Below are positions 1-10,294 of a stretch of DNA of 64,000 nt, one piece after another (positions within the stretch are counted from its first letter, which is position 1; each line of letters starts with the position of its first letter). The DNA comes from Sphaerulina vaccinii (Eukaryota > Ascomycota > Dothideomycetes > Mycosphaerellales > Mycosphaerellaceae). A program made the translations under genes and the position numbers. Under the pieces are notes generated by a model. That model saw nothing but the letters and a program-made list of their open reading frames with translations. It did no database searches and was not told the DNA's origin. Where the stretch lies: assembly GCA_022570795.1 (NCBI GenBank), contig JAKUDP010000009.1, forward strand, positions 1,736,001 through 1,800,000, read 5' to 3'.

Positions 1-3000
1 CTAGACTTCTCTTATTAGTAGATTCAAGCGCGCTTAGTAGATATATAACGCAAACTAATAGAGTACGACGTTAATCTACTCGGTAGGCTAGCTTCTATTA
101 AGACGTACTAGATAGCTCTATCGGTATAGCTATATATAGCAGTCCTTTACTAGCCTAGCCGCATAAGACTAGTTATAGACTACTAGCGCAACGAGACCCG
201 TCTAGAGCAAACAGAAGCCGAATAGACGAATAGCGGAGTACCCGGACTTATAGATGCTATCTAGGGCGATATATATCTAGCGCCTATACTTATTCTAGCG
301 ATAGCGTCTGCCGAGCTACTCCCTCAAGCAATACTATCTATAGAGCGACATATAGAAGTATCAATCTCGGCGCTACTTAGCTATATAGAAACTAGACTAG
401 CTACTATACCTATAGAAGTAACAACTCTACCTACTAGCCCTACTATACTAAGATCGGTATCTTAGTAACTAAGAGCCTCTTAGTAACCTAGAGCCTATAC
501 CTCGCCTACTCTAGCTAAGGTGAGAATTAAGTAGATGCTCGCTCTAGCCGTCGGAGAAGCTACTATAGCTACTACTATAATAGGAGACTAACCGAAAGCG
601 GCTATAGCTACTACTATAATAGGAAATAGCTTGTTTAGGTCTGCTACCGTAGTACTATTCTTCTCGCTAGCTAGACTTAGCTTGCGAACTAGTCTATTTA
701 TACTAAAAGAGGTTCTAGTTATTACTATTAATAGCGACACCGAGTCCTTAGTCCTAATAGAGAACAACTAAGATAAGAACGATATATTATTCGTACCTTA
801 GGAGCTTAACGCTACTCTTGGAAAGGATAAGCTATCTAGAAAAGACAAGCTAGAGGACGGCCAAAATAAAAATAAAGACAAGATCCTTTATAAGGCACAA
901 GTTTATTACTACTAGCAGACCTAAGCCGACTACTTCTACTTCTTAATAGTACTACCTACCTTACTCTATAAGCCCTCTCTATCCTCTATAGCTATTAAAA
1001 ATAGAGTACTAGCTATATTAGAGCCCTAGCCCGACTCTCTTACTTTTAGACTTCTAGGCCTATCTAGATCTCTAAAAAGAGCCTCTAGTACTAACTTCTT
1101 AGACCGACCTATATAGAGAATTAAGTAAGAGTATAACTCTAAATAGTATAATAAGGACTACTCTAAATAGTATAATAAGGACTACTCTAAATAGCTTTAT
1201 AAGGACTAACGTTAGGACTCCAACTAAGCTAAGCTATTAATAGAGAGCGAACAAGAGCTCTATAGCCTAATCGATAGAGTAACTAACTCTGTCCGACACG
1301 CCTACTAATAGTCTAGAGTATAGTACTTATACTTTATAATATTAGCTTATTAGGCGCAGAAGGAGTTAATATACTAGGCCTTAATACTACTAGCCGAAGC
1401 CGACTGCTAGAGCGTAGATATAATACGCCCTATACTAGTAGAGCTTACTACTTTAAGCTCTAGTATACTGACCGCCTCCTAGGAGGGGGTCTAGTAAGAC
1501 TTCTATAATTTTGTCGCTCTACTAGACGTATAAGGATTCGCCTACGACGTAAGTACGGCTTTGGAAGTAGCGGCACGTAGTATTCTAGCTAATAAAATTA
1601 TAATAACCTTCGACGATCCTACGCCGCAGGCACTTGACGACGAGTACTATAGAGCCTTAGCAATCGTTATAGAATGTTAGGGAATATCGCTACTACCTAT
1701 AACTACCTAAGCCGCTACGGCTACTTAAGACTATCCTTCTATCCTAATAAATACTAAACTAAACAAGTATCTAGGAATATTACTACCGCCTATAACGACC
1801 TACGCCGGCGCGGCTACTTAAAACGGTCCTTCTATACAAGTATAATAGGTACCTAAAGCTACCTTGGACGAGTTTCTAGTATACTCGGAGGACCCTCAGA
1901 ACGCTATAAACTTTATAGATACTACCTAGAATTATCTTTCTACTACTAGTAACGACGTAGAGGATAATCTAGATACAACTAGCCTAGAGGAACACGTCGA
2001 CGAGGCGTACCTAACTATAGAGGAGCATACTATACTTCTAGTATTAGAGAACGATACTATAGTACTACTTCTAGTATTAGAGAACCTCGCTATACTAGCA
2101 CTTACTATAGCTATCCTATAGGTTAATATAGCTACCTAACGATAGGAGATGCCTATACTAGCTCGGCGACTAGCCTACCCTATACGAGCAGCCGCTATCC
2201 GAGAGACCGGCCTCCTAGCTTCTAAACTAGCTATACTAGCGTCTTACCTACCTACTCTACGCGCATTAGCCGCTTAGACAGCTACCCTATAAGGCGCTAT
2301 ACTTACGCTTCTATAGATATAGATTCCTACTAACCTCCTTGACACCTTTTAATAGGACCTAGCTACTATAGAATACTACTATAGGCTGCAGGTTACTAGA
2401 GAGTTACTTTAGTCTTAGTTGTCTATAGGAGCTAGAGCCAAAGCGAACTATTAACACGTCTCGATCTTCCGCGCGTTTATACTAACTACCGCAGACTACA
2501 TACTACCCGAGGGCTACTATCTAGAGGATAAGGAAGTAGGAGTTATCTACTACCTAGTCAAGAAGGGCGTGCTATCTATCGCTATACTAGGCTCGTAGTA
2601 TAAGAGCGACTTTAACGCCTATAGAGCTATTCGAGACTTACGAAAGCCGTATAGCCGACCCTCGATCTCGCTAAATATAGAGGGCGAACATATCTACAAT
2701 GTCGTCTATAGAAGAACTATTCTTATAGAAGAAAGTTACTACTACTATAGGTACCTAAATATAGTAGACCTAAAAGTAAACCTAACTAAGGGATAGAGCA
2801 ACCTAATTATAATAACCTAGAAGACTAATCGAGACTAGTTCTTAGTAGCTAAGAATAATACGTAGCTTATCGAGCCTAGCGCTATAAAATCTAGAGACTC
2901 GATAATTGTCTAGCTAGTCGAGATCGATAGTTATACTCTAATAGCTACTTAGCGCAAAGAGCTACTTACTATATACTAGAATAACTAGACTAATAAGGCC

Positions 3001-3600
3001 CTATAGTACTTCCTTTAGATAGTCGAACTATAGAACCTCGCTATTCTTCTAACTCTACCTAATACTAGATTAGTACAAGTAGTATATAGCAAGAACAACA
3101 CGCCTTGTAAGAAGGTCCCGCCGATAGTATTCGACCTTGCTAAGTACCTAGGCAAGATGGATTTTACGAGCTATGCGATTAGTTAACGCTACCGAACTAT
3201 TATATAGCATCTAGGCTTCTAGTAACTAACTAAAGACTAACGCAAGGACCCGCGTTTCCTACTTAGCCCGCAGATTTGTAATAGGCTACCTCTACAAATC
3301 TGCTACTATACTATAGTAGAGCTACTACCTATCCTACCAAACCCTAAGTCTATAAAGAGCAAGACCTCGGTTACTCTGCGACTACTAATAATAAATAGCT
3401 TTATAGTTCAAAATGTCTAGGACGACTTGCCTATAGCCTAGAAGAGCGCGAGGAGGTCTATAGCTACTAAAGGTACTAAGACGCCTATAGCTACTATAAA
3501 GGCTACTAAGCCTAAGGCCTCTATATCTAAAACTAAGCCAAAAAGCAACCCTACGCCTACTATACCTCGCTCTAATAGCAAACAAACTACCGAGGCCTAG
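1..3600 (+). pseudogene. RIP-killed long ORF, family not recognised
   Basis: Reading frame +1 from base 1 to the TAG near 3598, I find many stops, and all of them are TAG or TAA; I saw no TGA. CAG and CAA turn into these codons when CpA mutates to TpA, so the frame looks like one ancestral coding sequence of about 1,200 codons with glutamine codons killed and no frameshift. Tyr (from His) and Ile/Leu are abundant. The conceptual product has an acidic, Leu-rich middle and a Lys/Thr/Pro-rich tail (about 3430-3600). I cannot assign a family. It could be a retroelement polyprotein or a protein carried by a large mobile element. The left end is cut by the window. Confidence 0.5.
1137..1208 (+). 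repeat. 24-bp tandem repeat, three copies
   Basis: Three adjacent 24-nt units begin at 1137, 1161 and 1185. The first two are identical; the third differs near its middle. Since 24 is a multiple of three, the repeat is an eight-codon duplication that keeps the frame of the dead ORF around it. Confidence 0.8.
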
Positions 3601-3899
3601 GGAATATAAGTACGACTACAAGCAATTATACTACTATACGTATATAGCTATTAAGTATAGTACTACTATATATTACTAAGTATAATACTACTACAACAAG
3701 TATATATATTACTAAGTACGATACTACTACGTACGACTACTAATACTACTATTACCTACTAATAGCTTCTATAAGAATAGAAAGGTACTTAAAGTACTAG
3801 CCGAAGACAGCTACTTTTTATTAAAAAGGGAAGAGGTATACTATTATAGTATAAGCTACCTAGTATAGTATAAGCTACTAGAGCTACTAGGTATATACC

Positions 3900-4745
3900 T
3901 TCTTAGAGACCAACCTAGATAGTTCCTTAATAAATTATCTACTAATCTATTTTGTATTTCTAGTAACCTTAGTATATAGAACTACTTAATCTAGTAGTAG
4001 TACTTAGTATATAGAAGCCTTTACTTTAAAGTAGTTCCTCGGCTTCTAGACTATCTATAAGTAGCTCTACTATCTTATAGGCCTCTAAGAGGGACTTAAA
4101 GCTTATAAGAAGTATATATAATACTATCTAGTAAGAGGTAGTATATATACTAGCTAAGAAACAGCTTAAGTAGCTTATAAACAAGCTCTTTACTTTTTAG
4201 AGTAATAATTAGATACTATAGTATACCTAGGTTAGTCTAGAATAGATAATTAAGAATATAAAGAAGTATAAGGGTAAGAGCAAGAGCCTAATATAGAATT
4301 AGAGAGAGCTGAATATAGATAAAGTAATAGTATATAGCCCTAATAAGGTAGCTTAGGCTTAGTAGTTTATAGCTAACTAGTAGTTAGTAAAAAACTAAAA
4401 GAAAGCAGATAACGAAGCTACTATAGTAGCTAAGAAGGTTAAGAAATATAAGGACGATATAGCAAAGCTATAGCGTAAGCTAGATAGGCTAGAGGCTACT
4501 ATAAAGAAGAAGGAAAAGGCTACTAAAGAAGCCGATATATAGAAATATATAAGTAAAGCTAAAGTAGCTAATTAATAGGTCTAAGACGACCTTAATTAGT
4601 TAGTTAAAGCTCGGAAGAAGACTAAGAATATATTATTCGAGCCTCCTATTAAACAGCCTATATTTAGTAATTCTAAGAAGGTACTAGGTACCTATAAGGG
4701 CAAGGGTACTAGATCGCGTGCTGCTACCAAACTAAGTAAGATTAT
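3900..4745 (+). pseudogene. RIP-killed coiled-coil coding relic
   Basis: The same frame (+1) stays readable here apart from TAG and TAA stops. From about 4390 to 4640 it encodes a Lys/Glu/Ala-rich heptad-like segment typical of a coiled coil, followed by a basic tail ending near 4740. The layout, with a charged coiled coil at the C-terminus, resembles the end of some fungal pogo/Fot-type transposases, but I see no DDE catalytic block, so this is only a suggestion. It may be a separate element from the ORF relic at 1-3600, since AT-rich simple sequence separates them. Confidence 0.3.
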
Positions 4746-4790
4746 AATACTTAATTGTAATATATCAAAGCTGCGTATATAGCGAACATA

Positions 4791-5226
4791 ATATATAAAG
4801 AATCATGTCAATCGGTTAAGAAATGGTTAAGAAACATGCCTCTGAATATAATAATAAAAGTGTGCATCACGTGGTTCCGTGCACCAGGTGGGGAAGTCTT
4901 CTACTCGGGAAGAAGCGCGTGGAGAGCGAAAAGGACTCGGCGAATCGCATGTGGCAGCTGACCGCCACTCTGCATCTGCCTTGGACAATAAATCATTGTT
5001 ATTTATTACTCACTTCGCACACTTTTCGACCACTTTCTCGCCTATTCCCTCGCCGAATATTTTACTACGCACCCTCCATATGGAAGCTACGTTCAGCCAG
5101 TCTATCCTCGAAGACCACTCACACCCGCCCATACGATAAATCATATCTATCACCGTCGACAGACCTGAGGATATTACGAACGATTACCTACTCATCTTCT
5201 CCCTAGACGCTTGACAGGCAGTCACC
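4791..5226. other. Intergenic, leader of IFRD gene
   Basis: Composition returns to normal. A short direct repeat of GGTTAAGAAA lies at about 4815-4835, next to the RIP boundary. Otherwise I see pyrimidine-rich promoter or leader sequence and no gene. Confidence 0.5.
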
Positions 5227-6555
5227 ATGAGGGAACGCAACATGCTCAAGCAGGCGCTGGAGAGCGGGAAGACAGTCTCCAAGTCTGCGCGCTCGAAAGA
5301 AAGCACGCCGCCTCTCAGTCGCAACAACTCTGCAGTGCCGTCACCACGAGGCGGCTCGCGCATGGCCAGTAGAGAAGGCTCCGACGACGAGAGCGGGTCC
5401 TCTGACGATACCGAGTGGAGCACGCGCAGCAACGATGCGCTTGTTGCGCCGGCGGAAGTGGACGATGGGTCGGACGAGTGGATCGCCGTGCTGGAGGAGC
5501 GCATCAACGCCATCACCGATCGCAAGCGTAGCTCGACTGAAGGACGCGAAGGTGACATGAGCGCTTTCAACCTGCTCCTGACACGACACTTTGCGCAGGA
5601 GCAGATCCAGCGAAGAGTGGACGAAGTGGTGGCAGCGCTTCTGAAGAGCGTCAAGTCTGGCCAGAGCGAGCGTGAAGTTACTCTGGCGACGAAAGCGCTG
5701 GCACTGATTATCATCGCGGTGCCCTCTGAGACTATCTACGATGCAGTGGCCGATGTCTTCAAGCGAACGATAAATGACTCCGAGTATCCACATGCAAAGA
5801 CTGCAGCAATTCATGCGCTGAGTTCCGCAACATTCTACGGCGGCGCGACTCTCGAAGAGACGGAAGAGATCATGGATCTGTTCTTGGACATCGCCTCGAC
5901 AGATGGAGCAGTGATTGATGAGGCAGACAACGGCGAGATCGTGGCCGCAGCACTAGAAGAGTGGGGTTTCTTATGCACTCAGATGGACGATATGGAAGAG
6001 ATGACTGAGCCAGCCATGGATACCTTTGTCGACCAGCTCGAAAGCAGTGATGCTGGTGTGCAGATCGCGGCCGGCAGCAACATTGCACTCCTCTTCGAGA
6101 AGAGCCATATAGAAGCTGAATCAGACGATGAACCAGAGTCTGATGATGAGAGTGGCAGCAAAGGCACACGAATGGTCAAGCGGTATACCGTCTACCGACA
6201 ACAGCACAATTTGGAGCAGATCTTGGAGAGAATCGCCAAAGGCTCATCAAAGCGTGTGTCAAAGAAGGACCGCAAGCAATTGCACCTGCATTTTAATGAC
6301 ATCTTGACCACTATGGAGGACCCAACAAGAGGCCCTCGATACAGCACTGCGCTAGACAAGGATGGTTACGAGTACGGCTCACGTCTCAAGGTTATGATAC
6401 CTGGACATGGTGGTGGCAAGGCGATGGTCGACAAGTGGTGGAAGCTGCACCGACTGAATGCTCTCAAGCGCCTGCTACAGAGTGGTTTCATGGTGCACTA
6501 CGAGTTCAACCAGGTCGTCTTCGACAGTCTGCCTGTTATCGTGGAGGATAACTAA
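5227..6555 (+). CDS. IFRD (interferon-related developmental regulator) family protein
   Basis: Single-exon gene of 442 residues; the ATG lies in a good context (caccATG). The N-terminus (1-75) is Ser/Arg-rich and low complexity. From about residue 80 to 290 it is helical and HEAT-like, matching the IFRD N-terminal domain, with a run of alternating acidic and hydrophobic helices. An acidic linker near residues 295-312 (ESDDEPESDDESG) precedes a basic C-terminal part that includes the short conserved IFRD C-terminal segment. Animal IFRD1/2 proteins are described as transcriptional co-regulators and ribosome-associated factors; the fungal role is not settled. No introns are seen. It is the first intact gene to the right of the RIP block. 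Confidence 0.85.
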   Translation: MRERNMLKQALESGKTVSKSARSKESTPPLSRNNSAVPSPRGGSRMASREGSDDESGSSDDTEWSTRSNDALVAPAEVDDGSDEWIAVLEERINAITDRKRSSTEGREGDMSAFNLLLTRHFAQEQIQRRVDEVVAALLKSVKSGQSEREVTLATKALALIIIAVPSETIYDAVADVFKRTINDSEYPHAKTAAIHALSSATFYGGATLEETEEIMDLFLDIASTDGAVIDEADNGEIVAAALEEWGFLCTQMDDMEEMTEPAMDTFVDQLESSDAGVQIAAGSNIALLFEKSHIEAESDDEPESDDESGSKGTRMVKRYTVYRQQHNLEQILERIAKGSSKRVSKKDRKQLHLHFNDILTTMEDPTRGPRYSTALDKDGYEYGSRLKVMIPGHGGGKAMVDKWWKLHRLNALKRLLQSGFMVHYEFNQVVFDSLPVIVEDN

Positions 6556-7077
6556 ATTGGAAGCATATTGGATTGTTTGATGCCAGGCGTTGCATGTTCG
6601 AAAAAGCGAATGTTTAAAATGATACCTATGCTTATGAGCAGCACCGCGCATGATGAGAGACTTGCAGTAGATATGGATATGCATTTGATGATTCCTCTAC
6701 TACCACCTTCACATTTCCGCTGTCAACTGCCATCTCGGAGCTACCTGCGGCATATTTCAAGGAAACGAGCTTGGCAATTGTCATGATTGATGGAGCTCCC
6801 TCAAGTCCCCTTGCTCAACAGCAGAATTTAGCAAAAGTCAAACACCTCATGTGGACCTCACGACAACGGCACTACCCCGCCACAGGAGTGGTATGAGCAC
6901 TTATACTGACAATCTCAGACAGTCCTTTCTCGTCCGCAAAGTCATCAGCTACACCACCAACAACGTCCAATCAACATCGGTACGACAAGCAACACGATGG
7001 AGGACAAGTCCAATGCAAGAATGCCTGAAAGGGTCGAGAGTTATGATCAAGGTACCGTACAGCTACACAACAAATTT
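6556..7077. other. Intergenic, 5' part of THI5 leader
   Basis: No gene is seen. The right part probably belongs to the THI5 transcript; possible 5' splice donors lie at about 6985 (GGTACG) and 7051 (GGTACC), upstream of the riboswitch. Confidence 0.4.
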
Positions 7078-7189
7078 GCATGCGGGTGTTCATTTGTCCT
7101 GTCTGTATCATTCTGTGATGCGGGCAAGACAGTGATCTGAGATCATACCGTACGAACCTGAACAGAGTAACTTCTGCGGAGGGACATGC
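7078..7189 (+). promoter_or_regulatory. TPP riboswitch (THI element)
   Basis: The conserved blocks of a thiamine pyrophosphate aptamer occur in order. P1 is GCATG (7078-7082) pairing with CATGC (7185-7189). The P2 side is GGGTG (7084-7088), pairing with ACC near 7147. A variable P3 arm follows, then CTGAGA (7137-7142), then GAACCTGAACAG (7154-7165) and the closing TGCGGAGGGA. The ATG of THI5 lies about 80 nt downstream. TPP riboswitches in fungal THI5/nmt1 leaders are known to control splicing of a 5' leader intron, so low expression with ample thiamine is expected. A candidate acceptor is TTAAGCAG near 7235. Confidence 0.9.
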
Positions 7190-7270
7190 CATTCATCCCC
7201 TTTCATCCCCGTTGTTGGTATATTGACTTAAGCAGCATTATCACCACCAACTTGAGCAAGACCAGTCAAG

Positions 7271-8459
7271 ATGTCGACTGATAAGATCACTTTCTTGACC
7301 AACTGGTAGCTTGCTTAACCCTATAGGCAGAGTGCAATATGGAGACTAATGTGTAGCAAGGCACGCAACGCCATATCACGCCCCTCTATACCTCGCCCAA
7401 GCGAAGGGATACTTCAAGGATGAGAACATCAAAGTCGCTCTCCTGGAGCCAAACGATCCAAGCGTGAGCAGCAGATCTCATCACCCTTGCCGGGACCAGA
7501 CCCTAACACCTCTATAGGACGTAACCGAAATCATCGGCTCCGGCAGAGTCGACATGGGCTACAAAGCCATGATCCACACATTAGCTGCCAAAGCCCGTAA
7601 CTTCCCAATCCTCTCAATCGGCTCCCTCCTCGACGAACCCTTCACAGGCGTAGTCTATCTCAGAGACTCCGGTATAACCACCGACTTCCGTACTCTGAAG
7701 GGAAAGAAAATTGGCTATGTTGGAGAGTTTGGCAAGATCCAAATCGATGAGCTCACCAGTCACTATGGTATGTCTCCAACAGACTACGAAGCTATCCGCT
7801 GCGGGATGAACGTCTCCAAAGCCATCATCAAAGGCGAAATCGACGCCGGCATTGGCCTCGAGAACGTCCAAATGGTTGAGTTGGAGGTATGGCTGGCTGG
7901 ACAAGGTCGTCCAAAGGATGATGTTCAGATGTTGAGGATTGATGAACTCGCCGAGCTGGGCTGTTGCTGTTTCTGTTCGATCCTCTATATCGGAAACGAA
8001 ACCTTCATCTCCGAAAACCCGGAAAAGGTGAAGGCATTCATGCGAGCAGTTAAACGCTCTACAGACTACATCCTTTCTGACCCAGAAGCCGCATGGGCAG
8101 AATACGTCGATTTTAAGCCAGTCATGGGGACTGAGTTGAATCGCAAGATCTTCGAGAGGAGTTTTGCGTATTTCTCAAAGGATCTTAAGAATGTTAGTAG
8201 GGATTGGGAGAAGGTCACGAAGTATGGGAAGAGGCTCGGGGTCTTGGACGAGTCTTTCGAACCAAACTATACCAATGAATTCTTGGAGTGGGTTGGTGAG
8301 GGAGAGCAGGTTGATCCTACTGGTGATCAAAAGAGAATGGTGGAGTTGCAGAAGGAGATCGCTGAGAAGGGCGGATTCAAGCGTCTTGATGTCGAGCGTG
8401 CTGCTGCTGTGGCTGCTTCAGTGCAGTGCAGTGTACACGCGGTCCTGCATTGTGCCTGA
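7271..8459 (+). CDS. THI5: HMP-phosphate synthase (THI5/NMT1), thiamine pyrimidine synthesis
   Basis: Exons are 7271-7305, 7361-7463 and 7518-8459, giving 359 residues. The enzyme makes 4-amino-5-hydroxymethyl-2-methylpyrimidine phosphate from its own active-site histidine and PLP, a single-turnover reaction. The N-terminus MSTDKITFLTNW, the block KAMIHTLAAKAR with Lys62 (PLP) and His66 (substrate), and the Cys cluster GCCCFC are all present and keep the yeast spacing. Both introns have GT-AG ends, and the first has an ACTAAT-like branch site. The C-terminus is about 20 residues longer than in yeast and Ala-rich. The gene lies just downstream of a TPP riboswitch, so thiamine should repress it. 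Identification is firm. Confidence 0.95.
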
Positions 8460-8734
8460 GCAATGATGCACGTGGAGGATCAGGCACTGGTCAGTCGTCA
8501 ATCGGGACTTGATTTCCTGATATGGCGAAAGTCTCGAAGTATCACTGGACTTCAACAGTCGGCTCATAGGCAACTTCCATTCATTCATATATATGCCTAT
8601 AGACTATGTGTACGTTCAGAGACTTGCAAAATAAATCATAAACGATGTACATCGTGGTTCAGCACAATTCTTCTCTTTCTTACTCTTCTGTAGCCGATGT
8701 TGAACAGCAATTCACTCCCGCTTCCTCTCCTTTC

Positions 8735-9394
8735 CTACTTCGCATCCCTCTCCCCAGCCAACTCCAAGATATGGTCGTTGAAGAACCATTTCTCCAAGTC
8801 CTGCTTAGGAATAGCCGAAGCCCCTTCAACCTTCCCAACACAGACTCCCTCACCAGCTCCACAAAGACAGTCGAAAGCACGATCAAACTTCCACTCAGTA
8901 GAAGGATAGAAGAAAGTCAAACTATCCCCCACCTTCACATCGCGGTCCCTCGTAACTTGCACCTCTCCAGCAAGTCCTACACTCGTGAGTCCTGCGGCCT
9001 CGCCATTCAATTCTCCATTGTTCTTTGGAGTCTGCGGATACTTTCCGTCTGCATCTGGGCTGTAAGTGTGGACTTCCAGAGAGGGAGCGCAAGAGTGGTT
9101 CATGTAGAGAAGAGCGGATTGAGGGTCGGTGTGAGTGGTCTTTGATGTCTGGATGGTCTTCCAGGACGCTTTTTGTTGGGGCTCGTGGCTTGTCAGGTAA
9201 GCGAAGTGGGCTCCGGCTGGGAGATCGACTTTGGAGACAAGACATAAGCCTGCTGGAGTGTCTTCAAAAGCCACGAGGTCCTGGAGGTGGTTGATTGTCA
9301 AGTCGTAGGCGGATTGGGTGCTCAATCGGGAGTCTTTCTCGAATGGCTTGGTGGTGCCGTTGGCAGTGCCATTGACTTCCTTCGTTTTGGTCAT
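8735..9394 (-). CDS. SET-domain-like protein
   Basis: Single-exon gene of 219 residues. The NHSC block (MNHSCAPS, about residues 97-104) and a later LTFFYPSTEW segment match the two pseudoknot motifs of SET lysine methyltransferases. A Cys-rich stretch (FDCLCGAGEGVC) follows, like a post-SET motif. The front half of the SET fold is short, as in the compact fungal SET-like proteins of unknown substrate. No signal peptide or membrane segment is seen. It could be a protein methyltransferase acting on a non-histone target; whether it is active cannot be judged. It is convergent with THI5, with 275 bp between the stop codons. Confidence 0.7.
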   Translation of the reverse strand: MTKTKEVNGTANGTTKPFEKDSRLSTQSAYDLTINHLQDLVAFEDTPAGLCLVSKVDLPAGAHFAYLTSHEPQQKASWKTIQTSKTTHTDPQSALLYMNHSCAPSLEVHTYSPDADGKYPQTPKNNGELNGEAAGLTSVGLAGEVQVTRDRDVKVGDSLTFFYPSTEWKFDRAFDCLCGAGEGVCVGKVEGASAIPKQDLEKWFFNDHILELAGERDAK

Positions 9395-10294
9395 GGTTTC
9401 TAGCTGCTGGCTACTGCTTCTGAAGACGTTTGTTCTTCCTGTTGGAATTGTGGAATTCTTCCGACTGTTTTGAACAGTATAAGATGTAAATTGTGGTTCG
9501 TGGAGATAGGCGATTCGTTTATCGAATTGCCTTGAGGAGTAGCGAGAAGAATTCCGCTACGTATTCCATTGACTTGGTGTTTGCGCTTCTGGGTAAGAGT
9601 GTGGGTATCTGGAAGTACTTCAGCTGTCTCGCGAGTAAAAGCTGTCTTCAAGGGAACAGCTGTTGCTCTTATAAAGGCATCTCAAAGGCCGAGGTCTGGA
9701 AATGGTAGCTAGGATACACTGAGTGGGTCCTTCTTTGTACTGCTGTGCTTAGCTGCCTCGTGCATGTGCAAGAGGTGGGAGAGACTCTGGATCGTGCCCT
9801 ACAAGCGTACAGAGAGCAGTCGTCCGATCGTCCGGTAGGACCGGTAGGAACTTCTGCAAAGCCATACTTCGCTTTCATGTAAGTTGTAGTGGGAGGACGC
9901 AGCTTGAAGGCCAACAGAGCGAAGCCATATCGGGAGCTCCGTCCGAAATCGTACTTGAAAAGGATTTGTGTGAAAGAGCTGGTGTCGACGCTGAGAGCTT
10001 CAACTTCACGGCCTTTCACTTCTCACAGGCGTGTAGGGTAGATGTACCTGAACATGTCAGCAGATGAGAAAGCCTGGCAGTTCCCGTGAACCGGGTATTC
10101 GTATTGGACGAGATTAGAGAAGTCCTGGGACTGGAGCACTTCGACTTTTGTAGATTAGTATGCTAGTCCAACGGATAGGAAGGAACGATTCTACACAGCC
10201 GCTCTGGTGCCTTCCACTTTCACGCGTCCATTCCATGTCCAATCCTGGACTTTTGTCGCGATGCATCGTTTGAAGAAGTACCGGTGTTTGCGAG
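9395..10294. other. Intergenic, divergent promoter region
   Basis: About 900 bp separate the SET-like gene (minus) from the Zn2Cys6 gene (plus). No convincing gene is seen; short ORFs on both strands look random. It must hold both promoters. Confidence 0.4.

Larger units (their letters stand above)
1..4790. repeat. RIP-degraded repeat block
   Basis: This stretch has a base composition unlike the rest of the window. TpA is greatly over-represented, while CpA and TpG are almost absent. In bases 61-120, for example, I count eleven TpA and no CpA or TpG. That is the signature of repeat-induced point mutation, which turns CpA into TpA on either strand of duplicated DNA in Pezizomycotina. The block runs from the left edge and ends sharply near 4790, where normal composition resumes. 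It holds short internal tandem repeats (1137-1208) and AT-rich simple stretches (3600-3780). No long terminal repeats or terminal inverted repeats are visible, and the element probably extends beyond the window. Confidence 0.85.

Noticed and set aside
1..3600. Reassigned stop codons (TAG/TAA read as Gln) in the left block
   Set aside because: TAG-only and TAA-only stops in one frame suggested a variant code, but the neighbouring genes use TAG and TAA as normal stops, and the CpA/TpG loss explains the pattern by RIP.
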